Origin: CBFCZU01 sp965602635
GTDB taxonomy: Bacteria > Planctomycetota > Phycisphaerae > SM23-33
Direction: 5' to 3'
DNA length: 6,569 nt
Assembly: GCA_965602635.1 (NCBI GenBank)
Contig: CBFCZU010000238.1
Location: forward strand, 1 to 6,569
Shown here: piece after piece, positions 1 through 6,291 of the stretch
Position numbering within the stretch: position 1 is the first letter of the stretch
Layout: each line of letters opens with the position of its first letter
Position numbers and translations under genes: made by a program
The notes under the pieces: model-generated
What the model was told of the DNA's origin: nothing
The model's database searches: none
What the model saw: the letters and a program-made list of their open reading frames with translations, nothing else

Positions 1-677
1 CGGCGTCCGAGATCTTGGATATCGACAGGGACTTTCGGTCGCAGGTGACGAAAACCCGAGCGCGTCTGGCGCCCATGAAGATCGGTCGACACGGCCAGCT
101 TCAGGAATGGCTGGTGGATTGGGATAATCCCGAGGATCAGCACAGCCACGTCTCGCACCTGTATGGGCTGTATCCAAGCAGCCAGATCAACCGGCGCGAC
201 ACCCCGAAGCTGTTTGACGCAGCGCGGACATCACTGATCCAACGGGGGGACGCTGGGGGATGGCCTGGCGCCTGGCGGATCGCCTTGTGGGCTCGCCTGG
301 GTGACGGTGATCGCGCCCATAACGTTCTCACCCATCATGTCATGCCAAGACTCGCAACGAACCTCTTCAATAGCGGGCGGGTTTTTCAAATCGACGCGAA
401 TTTTGGCGCTACGGCTGGTATCGCCGAGATGCTCTTGCACAGCCACGGCGGTGAAGTTCACCTGTTACCTGCCTTACCCAAAGCCTGGCCAACGGGTTCG
501 GTACGAGGTCTACGCGCACGGGGCGGCTTTGAGGTAGACATCCACTGGAAGGATGGCCAGTTGACCCACGCAGCGATTCGTTCGCTGAATGGAAATCCGC
601 TGAAGGTCCGTTACAGCACAGAAACCCGCCAGAAGCAGCTCGCGAAAGGCGATAGCTTCACCTGGCATGGGCAATAG
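1..677 (+). CDS. GH95-type alpha-L-fucosidase, C-terminal part (5' end outside window)
   Basis: This is probably an exo-acting alpha-L-fucosidase that releases terminal fucose with inversion, as known GH95 enzymes do. The reading frame is open from base 3 to the TAG at 675-677, about 224 codons. The family is usually about 750-800 residues, so roughly the last quarter is present. Two family signatures are visible. The first is LQEWLVDWDNPED followed by HSHVSHLYGLYP (about 105-175); the usual form is HRHVSHL, so Ser replaces Arg here. The second is FQIDANFGATAGIAEMLL (about 384-437). From memory of the Bifidobacterium AfcA structure, the Asp of QID (codon 393-395) matches the catalytic Asp that activates the Asn general base; this is recall, not an alignment. 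The end, with GLRARGGFEVDIHW, fits the family's C-terminal beta-sandwich. An in-frame TTG at 15 is not the start, because homology continues upstream of it. About two thirds of codons end in G or C, lower than in the next gene. Confidence 0.9.
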   Translation, partial: ASEILDIDRDFRSQVTKTRARLAPMKIGRHGQLQEWLVDWDNPEDQHSHVSHLYGLYPSSQINRRDTPKLFDAARTSLIQRGDAGGWPGAWRIALWARLGDGDRAHNVLTHHVMPRLATNLFNSGRVFQIDANFGATAGIAEMLLHSHGGEVHLLPALPKAWPTGSVRGLRARGGFEVDIHWKDGQLTHAAIRSLNGNPLKVRYSTETRQKQLAKGDSFTWHGQ

Positions 678-711
678 GAAGTACGACAACCCCCCTGGTG
701 GACACGCATGT

Positions 712-717
712 GAGGAG
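712..717 (+). promoter_or_regulatory. Ribosome binding site that decides the GH29 start
   Basis: GAGGAG lies 6 bases before the ATG at 724. An earlier in-frame ATG at 667 overlaps the end of the GH95 gene and has no comparable purine-rich site. It would also put 19 polar residues ahead of an otherwise normal signal peptide. The start at 724 is therefore preferred. Confidence 0.7.
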
Positions 718-723
718 TGGGAT

Positions 724-2496
724 ATGACGGGTAGGCGGAAATGGTGTGTGGCATGCTGTGCCCTGTTGTGTGCCTTGTTCTGCAACGCCCTTTGGGCCGC
801 CGAGGCACAGTCGACGTCTCGTGCGAAGGAGACGCCCGAGCAGCGCGCGGCACGGATGCAATGGTGGAACTCCGCGCGGTTCGGGATGTTCGTCCATTGG
901 GGTGTCTATTCGGTGACCGGCGGCGAGTACAAGGGCAAGATGCCGACCAACAGCGCGGAATGGATGATGAACAAGGCCCGGATTCCGATTGCCGACTACA
1001 AGACGGAGAACGTTGACAGATTCAATCCCACGAAGTTCGATGCCACGGCTTTTGTAGGGTTGGCCAAAGAGGCCGGCATGAAGTACCTGGTCATCACGGC
1101 CAAGCACCACGACGGCTTCTCCATGTTCCACTCGAAGTGCAGCCCCTACAACGTTGTCGATGCCACGCCGTTCAAACGCGACATCATGAAGGAACTGGCC
1201 GAGGCCTGCCGCGAACAGGGCATTCGCTTCGGTTTCTACTACTCGCAGTGCCAGGACTGGCATCATCCGGGCGGAATGGGGAACACCTGGGACAAGACGA
1301 TCCGGCGAGTCAGCTTCGACCAGTACGTTCGAGAGAAGGCGGTTCCCGAGGCCCGGCAACTGCTGACCGAGTACGGCCCCATTGCGATCTTCTGGTGGGA
1401 CACGCCTCGAGCCATGAGCAAGGAGGCCTTCGAGAGTCTCCACGGCGTGACGGCCCTGCAGCCCGGCATCATCACCAACGACCGCTTGGGCAAAGACCAC
1501 CCGGGTGACTACAAGACGTTCGAGCGCAGGATCCCCGCGCAGGCCCCGGCCGAGGCCGATTGGGAGGTCTGCATGCCCATCAGCGGCAGTTGGGGCTACA
1601 AGAAGTCCGACACAAATTTCAAATCCACGACCACCCTGATTCGCAACCTGGCGGACATTGCCGGCAAGGGGGGCAACTACCTGTTGAACGTCAGCCCTAC
1701 CGGCCAAGGAACCCTGTTGCCCCAGGCGACCGAACGCCTCAAGGCCATCGGTCGGTGGATGAAGGTCAACGGTGAATCGATCTACGACACCACCGCCGGC
1801 CCGTTCGGCAAGTTGCCCTGGGGACGCTGCACCAGGAAGGCGGTCGCCGACGGGACCATCCTGTATCTGCACGTGTTCGACTGGCCCGAGACCGGGGAAC
1901 TGCCGGTGCCGGGTTTGAGGAACCGAGTGCAGCAGGCGTACTTTCTGGCTGACGGAACGGCCTTGCAGACACGCGAGCAAGACCCGGGCGTCGTCGTATC
2001 GCTGCCGGCGAAGGCTCCCGACTCGATCAACAGCGTTGTCGTGCTGAAGGTCAAGGGGGCATTGGACATCGGGGCCGCCTTGCCCAAGCCCGGCAAAGAT
2101 GGGGCCCTCGTTCTATCGGCCAACGCGGCCTTCATCCACAACAATGAAGGCACCCGAGACGCACGCGTACAGGAGCATGACGGGATTCCCAATATCGGAT
2201 ACTGGACCGACGCGGAGGCCTGGGTGGAATGGTCTTTCCAAGTCGACCAGCCCGGGCAATACGAGATCCGGGCCGACCTGGCCGTCCAGGAGGCGAAGAC
2301 CCGGTTCCGCATCGGGCTGCCGGATCAGCTGGAAACGGTCGAGGTCTCTTCTACCGGAGGGTACTACGACTACGCCGAGAAGTCGCTCGGGCAAATACGC
2401 TTCGAGAAGGTCGGAAAGCACACCCTGAGAATCAAACCCGATCGCGACGCTTGGCAGCCGATCAACCTGCGGAAGCTGGTATTGAAACGGCGGTAG
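724..2496 (+). CDS. GH29-type alpha-L-fucosidase, exported, with C-terminal beta-sandwich domain
   Basis: This is predicted to be a retaining alpha-L-fucosidase acting outside the cytoplasm; 590 residues from the ATG at 724. Residues 1 to about 26 (MTGRRKW, then a Cys- and Leu-rich core ending in LWAA) look like a Sec signal peptide; the five core cysteines do not form a lipobox. The GH29 barrel follows: FGMFVHWG (His58), the paired histidines of AKHHDGF (His128-His129), and the nucleophile motif IFWWDTP (Asp226). Further family blocks are SWGYKK, GKGGNYLLNVSPTGQG and the RWMKVNGESIY region. The acid/base Glu varies in this family; Glu267 (KTFERRIP) and Glu281 (DWEVCM) are candidates I cannot separate. 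Residues about 450-590 (WVEWSFQVDQPGQYEIRADL) form an extra beta-sandwich resembling accessory carbohydrate-binding domains. The start lies 46 bases after GH95, consistent with co-transcription. The substrate linkage cannot be read from the sequence. Confidence 0.93.
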   Translation: MTGRRKWCVACCALLCALFCNALWAAEAQSTSRAKETPEQRAARMQWWNSARFGMFVHWGVYSVTGGEYKGKMPTNSAEWMMNKARIPIADYKTENVDRFNPTKFDATAFVGLAKEAGMKYLVITAKHHDGFSMFHSKCSPYNVVDATPFKRDIMKELAEACREQGIRFGFYYSQCQDWHHPGGMGNTWDKTIRRVSFDQYVREKAVPEARQLLTEYGPIAIFWWDTPRAMSKEAFESLHGVTALQPGIITNDRLGKDHPGDYKTFERRIPAQAPAEADWEVCMPISGSWGYKKSDTNFKSTTTLIRNLADIAGKGGNYLLNVSPTGQGTLLPQATERLKAIGRWMKVNGESIYDTTAGPFGKLPWGRCTRKAVADGTILYLHVFDWPETGELPVPGLRNRVQQAYFLADGTALQTREQDPGVVVSLPAKAPDSINSVVVLKVKGALDIGAALPKPGKDGALVLSANAAFIHNNEGTRDARVQEHDGIPNIGYWTDAEAWVEWSFQVDQPGQYEIRADLAVQEAKTRFRIGLPDQLETVEVSSTGGYYDYAEKSLGQIRFEKVGKHTLRIKPDRDAWQPINLRKLVLKRR

Positions 2497-2544
2497 TGCC
2501 ATGGGCGTGTTGTTGTAAGCTCATGACTGCGAATTGTAACCTCC

Positions 2545-2550
2545 TGAGGA
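2545..2550 (+). promoter_or_regulatory. Ribosome binding site of the beta-helix gene
   Basis: TGAGGA lies 4 bases before the ATG at 2555 and 10 bases before a second in-frame ATG at 2561; a third ATG follows at 2570. The spacing does not choose between the first two starts, and the signal peptide is plausible from either. The 58-base gap after GH29 shows no stem followed by a T-run, so read-through from GH29 is expected. Confidence 0.55.
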
Positions 2551-2554
2551 ATTC

Positions 2555-4858
2555 ATGCAAATGCGACAAATGCGAGTAGAGCCGGTTCTCTCTGGGCTGC
2601 TGGTGCTTGGCGTTCTCTGCATGAACGCGGTTGCCCAATCCGAGCTTCCCGCGTTGAACTCGCCACCGCCCAACGCGGCGAACCCCCTGGTGCTCGGCCG
2701 TGGCGTGGGCCTCTTCAAGGTCGGGCTGCTGCTGACCGGGGATGATTTCGCGAATCTCGACAACTGGGTGGTCCAAATCCAGCAGCGCTCGGGATTCCCG
2801 CCGGCGAAGGTCGAGGCGCGAGACCACTCGCTGGATTGCCTGGTGCCGGGACGCGGGTGCACGGTGTGGTTCAAGAAGAAACTCCCAACGCGCGTGACGA
2901 TTGTCTACAACGTGCTCTGCCCGACGCCGAAGCCAGCGATCAAGGGAGTTCAGCCGCGCGACATCAACAACTTCTGGATGGCCACCGATCCGGTGGATCC
3001 CGTGCGGGGGCTGTTCGATCCGGGACGGTACACGGGGAAGTTCAGATCCTACGACAAGATGCACGGCTATTACGCCAGCACGGGCGGCGGCGGAGCGGTT
3101 GCCAACCTGACGACCCGGATGCGGCGGTATCCGCGCGAGGTGGACGGCAAGCCGGCCGAACACATCGCGCTGAACGACAAAGACGGGCAGCCCGGCTACC
3201 TGGTTACCCCGGACAAGGTAATCTCTGTACAACTGGTGGCCTACGACGACGTGATCCAGTACATCGTCGACGGCAGGCTCAACTACCAGATCGCCCGCGG
3301 CGACCGAGTTACGGTTGAGGCGCGCGACAGCAGGGGCAACAAGGTACCCCGCGAGGCCATCTACACCCGGAAACAGTTTCCGGTTTATCGCGAGGGCTAC
3401 TTCGGCTTTCGCATGGTGGGTACGCACCACATCTATAGGAGCTTGCGGGTGTATGCCCTCGAGCCGGACGACGCGGGGGAAGCCGAGCGACGTACCCCGG
3501 GCCGCACGCGTCCGACCGTCAGAGTCTCATCCCTGGAAGCCCTGCGGGAAGCGGTGGCGAAAAGCAACCAGCGGATCGTCCTGGTGCCGGGAGACTACCA
3601 AGTCGCGGACCGCGAGGGATTCCGCTTCTCCGGTTCCAACAACGACGTGGACCTCTCCGGAGCCCACATCAGGATCCCGCTGGACGTCGTGTCCGGCAAG
3701 AGTCTGTTCAGGCTCACGGGCGACAACATCACGCTGCGCGGGGGAACTCTCGAGGACGTCTATCCCGACGGCACGACCGAGGTCGCCGACTTTGGCGCAT
3801 ACAACCAGGGAAGGAAGTTCGGGCGCATGAACGAGATGGTCGTCTCGGGAGACGACAACCGGATCATCGGCGTCAAGATGACCGTCAGGGGCTCCTTCCC
3901 TTACGGCTATGGCAACATGTACGGAATCGGGGCCGGGAATGTGGTCGGGCTCAGGAAGCATTGCGGCATACAAATCACGGGGAATCGGGCGGTGATCGAC
4001 GGCTGCATCATCAAGATGGAGGCGTTCGGCCACGTCATCTACGTGCAGGGAGGGGATCGAACGACCGTTCGGAACACCGTCGTCGAGGGGACTCTGCGTC
4101 CCAGCAACGATTGCTACAATGAAACGGATGTCGGCGATCTGGCCAAACGATTCAACTACCAGCTTCAGTGGCCCAAGGAGGTCAAGGGCCTCCCCATCCC
4201 GCGAGACCACATGCTCAATTGCACGGAGGATGGCATCCGGGCCTACAAAGGCGCCGGCCACATGATCGTGGAGAACTGCGTGGTGAAGAAAACCCGCGGG
4301 GGGATCAAACTCTACATGGCCAGAAGCGCAACGGTCTCCAATTGCCAGGTGCTGGACTGCGTCGTCCAGGGCTACTCCTTGCCGAGCGGGGGAGTGATCA
4401 AGGCCTCAAGCGGGAACGCGGCCTACGGCCCCCTCCTGTATATCCACTTCGACTCGCACGCCAACCAGACGATCGATCTCAAGGTCCTCCCATCCCCCCA
4501 CGGGCTGGGAGACCACCCCTTGGCCGCGATCAAAGGCCGGGGCCATTCGATCACATTCACCTACGCGGGCAATCCCGCGCCCGAGACGCTGCGCCCAATC
4601 ATCGTTGGATACCCGATGCGGTTTGACTTCCTCTGCGTAGACTATCCGGACGTGCCGGACGGCTACGAGGAGCGATTCGCGAAATACTCACCGAAGACCT
4701 ACAAGGCCTCGGGGATCACCATCCACAATGGCACTGCCCACCCTGTTGTTTTGGGGAATCTCTCCCAGAAGAACACCGTTGCCAGTATCGGTCCTGTTCG
4801 GGATCATGGAACCAACAACACCTTGACGACCATAGCCCACACTTCTCCCCGCCAGTGA
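2555..4858 (+). CDS. Exported two-domain protein: jelly-roll-like N-terminal domain plus right-handed parallel beta-helix; function unknown
   Basis: I do not recognise a characterised family for this 767-residue protein. Residues 1 to about 27 (VLSGLLVLGVLCMNAVA) look like a Sec signal peptide. Residues about 45-305 are beta-rich, with DNWVVQIQ, INNFWMATDP, a YIVDGRLNYQ strand, and YFGFRMVGTHHIYRSLRVY (282-300). This resembles concanavalin-like (DUF6250 or DUF1961 type) domains found beside polysaccharide-degrading enzymes; the assignment is from memory. From about 322 (VSSLEALREAVAKS, then IVLVPGDYQV) a right-handed parallel beta-helix begins, with recurring short strands such as NCTEDGIRAYKGAG (555-568), ENCVVKKTRGGIKLY (573-587) and SNCQVLDC. 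This fold is shared by many polysaccharide lyases and several glycoside hydrolases. Acidic (Glu558, Asp559) and basic (Lys578, Lys579, Arg581, Lys585) residues on the helix are possible active-site residues, but none can be assigned. The context suggests an endo-acting role on a fucose-rich glycan. The last few residues adjoin an IS remnant and may not be native. Confidence 0.85.
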   Translation: MQMRQMRVEPVLSGLLVLGVLCMNAVAQSELPALNSPPPNAANPLVLGRGVGLFKVGLLLTGDDFANLDNWVVQIQQRSGFPPAKVEARDHSLDCLVPGRGCTVWFKKKLPTRVTIVYNVLCPTPKPAIKGVQPRDINNFWMATDPVDPVRGLFDPGRYTGKFRSYDKMHGYYASTGGGGAVANLTTRMRRYPREVDGKPAEHIALNDKDGQPGYLVTPDKVISVQLVAYDDVIQYIVDGRLNYQIARGDRVTVEARDSRGNKVPREAIYTRKQFPVYREGYFGFRMVGTHHIYRSLRVYALEPDDAGEAERRTPGRTRPTVRVSSLEALREAVAKSNQRIVLVPGDYQVADREGFRFSGSNNDVDLSGAHIRIPLDVVSGKSLFRLTGDNITLRGGTLEDVYPDGTTEVADFGAYNQGRKFGRMNEMVVSGDDNRIIGVKMTVRGSFPYGYGNMYGIGAGNVVGLRKHCGIQITGNRAVIDGCIIKMEAFGHVIYVQGGDRTTVRNTVVEGTLRPSNDCYNETDVGDLAKRFNYQLQWPKEVKGLPIPRDHMLNCTEDGIRAYKGAGHMIVENCVVKKTRGGIKLYMARSATVSNCQVLDCVVQGYSLPSGGVIKASSGNAAYGPLLYIHFDSHANQTIDLKVLPSPHGLGDHPLAAIKGRGHSITFTYAGNPAPETLRPIIVGYPMRFDFLCVDYPDVPDGYEERFAKYSPKTYKASGITIHNGTAHPVVLGNLSQKNTVASIGPVRDHGTNNTLTTIAHTSPRQ

Positions 4859-4872
4859 GGCCGAGAATGAAC

Positions 4873-4923
4873 GCACTGACGCAGCTTCCCGACGATCTGC
4901 TCCGGCGTGTGCCGCTTCTTCAT
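4873..4923 (-). pseudogene. IS3-family transposase OrfA, N-terminal stub
   Basis: Reading leftwards from the start codon at 4923-4921 gives MKKRHTPEQIVGKLRQC, a near-standard beginning of IS3-family OrfA, the helix-turn-helix DNA-binding subunit (typical form MKKRxTxEQIxxxLRE). After about residue 15-17 the similarity is lost. The frame then runs through unrelated codons into the end of the beta-helix gene and stops at 4806-4804, for a total of 39 codons against the usual length of about 90-100. OrfA normally works with an OrfB DDE integrase, which is absent. This is a truncated, non-functional fragment. Confidence 0.75.
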
Positions 4924-5014
4924 TGGAGAGTCCTTCCCGGCCATCCGGCCGACAGGATTCTCTCATAAGACCTGGATCAAGTCACGGGGAGGGGGTCAAA
5001 TCTGCCCTGGTACA
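4873..5014 (-). mobile_element. One-ended remnant of an IS3-family insertion sequence
   Basis: On the minus strand this stretch reads as the left end of an IS3-family element. The terminus begins TGTACCAGGGCAGATTTGAC at 5014, with the 5'-TG expected of IS3 ends. An untranslated leader of about 90 bases follows, then a ribosome binding site (GGAAGGA, complement of 4931-4937) and the beginning of orfA at 4923. Only the first 15-17 codons of orfA are recognisable. The rest of orfA, the orfB integrase and the right end are absent. The inner boundary lies somewhere between 4859 and about 4881. No target-site duplication can be identified, because the second end is missing. The element is immobile debris. 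The IS terminus is placed from family knowledge and not from an alignment to a named element. Confidence 0.7.
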
Positions 5015-5066
5015 GAACCGGTAACCCCACGCGGTCCCTACCGCGACCAGCGCGGGTTGTGCTCAA

Positions 5067-5096
5067 TGGACCTCGTCCCCAATCGTGACGTACAAT
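5067..5096 (+). promoter_or_regulatory. Possible sigma-70-like promoter for the GH130-sulfatase pair
   Basis: TGGACC (5067-5072, 4 of 6 matches to TTGACA) is followed after 18 bases by TACAAT (5091-5096, 5 of 6 matches to TATAAT). It lies about 110 bases before the GH130-like start, in the only long non-coding gap, just outside the IS terminus. A match of this quality can arise by chance. The rest of 5015-5205 shows no RNA gene, clear terminator or repeat. Confidence 0.3.
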
Positions 5097-5205
5097 GCCT
5101 GCCGTATCGAAAGGAATCGCCATGCATGGAAGCTGACGTTCGCCCGCCGGAAGTAGCTTACGCCTAGACTCCCCATGAGAGGATTCCCCACCCGGAAGGT
5201 GATCG

Positions 5206-6291
5206 ATGAGCAACCACCAGACGACTCGCCGCGGTTTTCTACGGATCGTGACTGCCGCAGCCTCGACTGTTGCCGCGCCGGTCTTCGGCTCCTCCCTCGC
5301 GTCGGGCGACGCCGATAAGCACGACTGGGCCTTGGGGCCGTTCGTCAAACGGAAGCAGCCGATCCTCCGGCCGACGGGGGACTCCACGTTCCATTGTCCC
5401 ATTCGGGGCAAGGACGTCCGGTGGGAGGAGCAGAACGTCTACAACCCCGCGGCCGTGGTGCGGACCCGCAAGGTCTATCTGCTCTACCGGGCCGACGACC
5501 GAAGCCCCGACCTGAAATGGGGCAGAACCTGCCGCATCGGACTGGCCCACAGCACTGACGGCGTCCATTTCACCCGACATCCGAAGCCCGTCCTCTACCC
5601 GGACAACGATGCCTGGAAGGAGTACGAGTGGGAGGGTGGCTGTGAGGACCTCCACGTCATCGAGGGTGAGGACGGCGTTTACTACATGAACTACACGACC
5701 TGGAGCGGCGAGCGGGATACCATGTCCGTCGCGACGTCACGCGATCTGGTCCACTGGACCAAGCACGGGCCGGCCTTCCGGAAGGCCGCCTCGCGGAAGG
5801 TCTACGGATCGCGGACGGGCGTGGTGGTCTCCCGACTCCAGGAAGGGCACCTGATCGCCGCGAAGGTCCACGGCAAGTACTGGATGTACTACACGCACCC
5901 GTGCGCTCTTGCCTGGAGCGAGGACCTGATCCACTGGACGCCGGCAGGCAAGTCGGTTTGGGGCGGCTCGCACGAGGCCGGCGCCCTCGCCCTTCTTCGC
6001 GGAGACGGTATCCTGCTGATGTTCCAGGGCCCGCACGCACGCCTCGGCGCCTGGACGCTCCGCCAGGCCCTCATCGACCGCAACGACATGAAGACCGTGC
6101 TCAAAGAGCAGAAGGAGCCCTTCCTCTACCCGGAACATGAGTGGGAGAAGAAGGGGTTTACGGGCCGTACAACGGTCGCCAACGGCCTGGTGCGCTTCAA
6201 GGGCAAGTGGCTGCTCTACTACGGCGCCGCCGACCGAGTGATTGGTATGGCGATCCGGGTCCGGCAGGATCAGGAGGGACATGATGGGTAG
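5206..6291 (+). CDS. GH130-like beta-propeller glycosidase or phosphorylase with Tat signal
   Basis: Known GH130 members phosphorolyse or hydrolyse beta-mannosidic or related linkages; the substrate here is unknown. The 361-residue length is typical. The start at 5206 follows GGAAGG with a 6-base gap. Residues about 1-32 carry a twin-arginine signal (TRRGFLRIV, then an Ala-rich core), so the folded protein is probably exported. There is no lipobox. GH130 hallmarks follow in order: NVYNPAAVV with LLYRADD, RIGLAHSTDGVHF, GGCED with the expected catalytic Asp148, ATSRDLVHWTKHGP, HGKYWMYY followed by WSEDLIHW, and near the end LLYYGAADRVIGMAI. The catalytic motif is GCEDLH where family members usually have GCEDPR. 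The Pro and Arg are replaced, which could alter the active site. Whether it is a phosphorylase or a hydrolase cannot be decided from this. The gene overlaps the sulfatase start. A GH43- or GH117-like propeller is a less likely alternative. Confidence 0.85.
   Translation: MSNHQTTRRGFLRIVTAAASTVAAPVFGSSLASGDADKHDWALGPFVKRKQPILRPTGDSTFHCPIRGKDVRWEEQNVYNPAAVVRTRKVYLLYRADDRSPDLKWGRTCRIGLAHSTDGVHFTRHPKPVLYPDNDAWKEYEWEGGCEDLHVIEGEDGVYYMNYTTWSGERDTMSVATSRDLVHWTKHGPAFRKAASRKVYGSRTGVVVSRLQEGHLIAAKVHGKYWMYYTHPCALAWSEDLIHWTPAGKSVWGGSHEAGALALLRGDGILLMFQGPHARLGAWTLRQALIDRNDMKTVLKEQKEPFLYPEHEWEKKGFTGRTTVANGLVRFKGKWLLYYGAADRVIGMAIRVRQDQEGHDG
6272..6277 (+). promoter_or_regulatory. Ribosome binding site of the sulfatase, inside the GH130-like gene
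   Basis: AGGAGG lies 3 bases before an ATG at 6281 and 6 bases before the adjacent ATG at 6284. The second spacing is the more usual, so 6284 is preferred. The site lies within the last codons of the preceding gene. Confidence 0.65.

Noticed and set aside
667..723. N-terminal extension of the GH29 gene from an ATG at 667
   Set aside because: It overlaps the GH95 end, lacks a good ribosome binding site, and would place 19 polar residues before the signal peptide. The ATG at 724 has GAGGAG at 6 bases.
745..801. Lipoprotein signal in the Cys-rich signal peptide of the GH29 protein
   Set aside because: None of the five cysteines is preceded by a standard lipobox, so an ordinary signal peptide is more likely.
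658..1980. Long open frame on the minus strand opposite the GH29 gene (440 codons)
   Set aside because: It is fully antisense to a gene with clear GH29 motifs, shows no recognisable domain, and is what a strong third-position GC bias produces on the opposite strand.
2462..3430. Minus-strand open frame of 322 codons across the start of the beta-helix gene
   Set aside because: It lies opposite a gene with a signal peptide and ribosome binding site, has no recognisable domain, and fits a compositional shadow.
4938..4962. Transcription terminator after the beta-helix gene
   Set aside because: The hairpin here is not followed by a T-run on either strand and belongs to the IS leader.
4907..5167. 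Plus-strand open frame of 86 codons in the long gap
   Set aside because: It runs antisense through the IS remnant and resembles no known protein, so it is probably chance.
5110..5167. Possible 13-codon leader peptide (ATG at 5126) ahead of the GH130-like gene, with an upstream AAGGAA
   Set aside because: It is too short to support by composition, shows no attenuator or repeated codons, and a competing ATG at 5122 stops after four codons.
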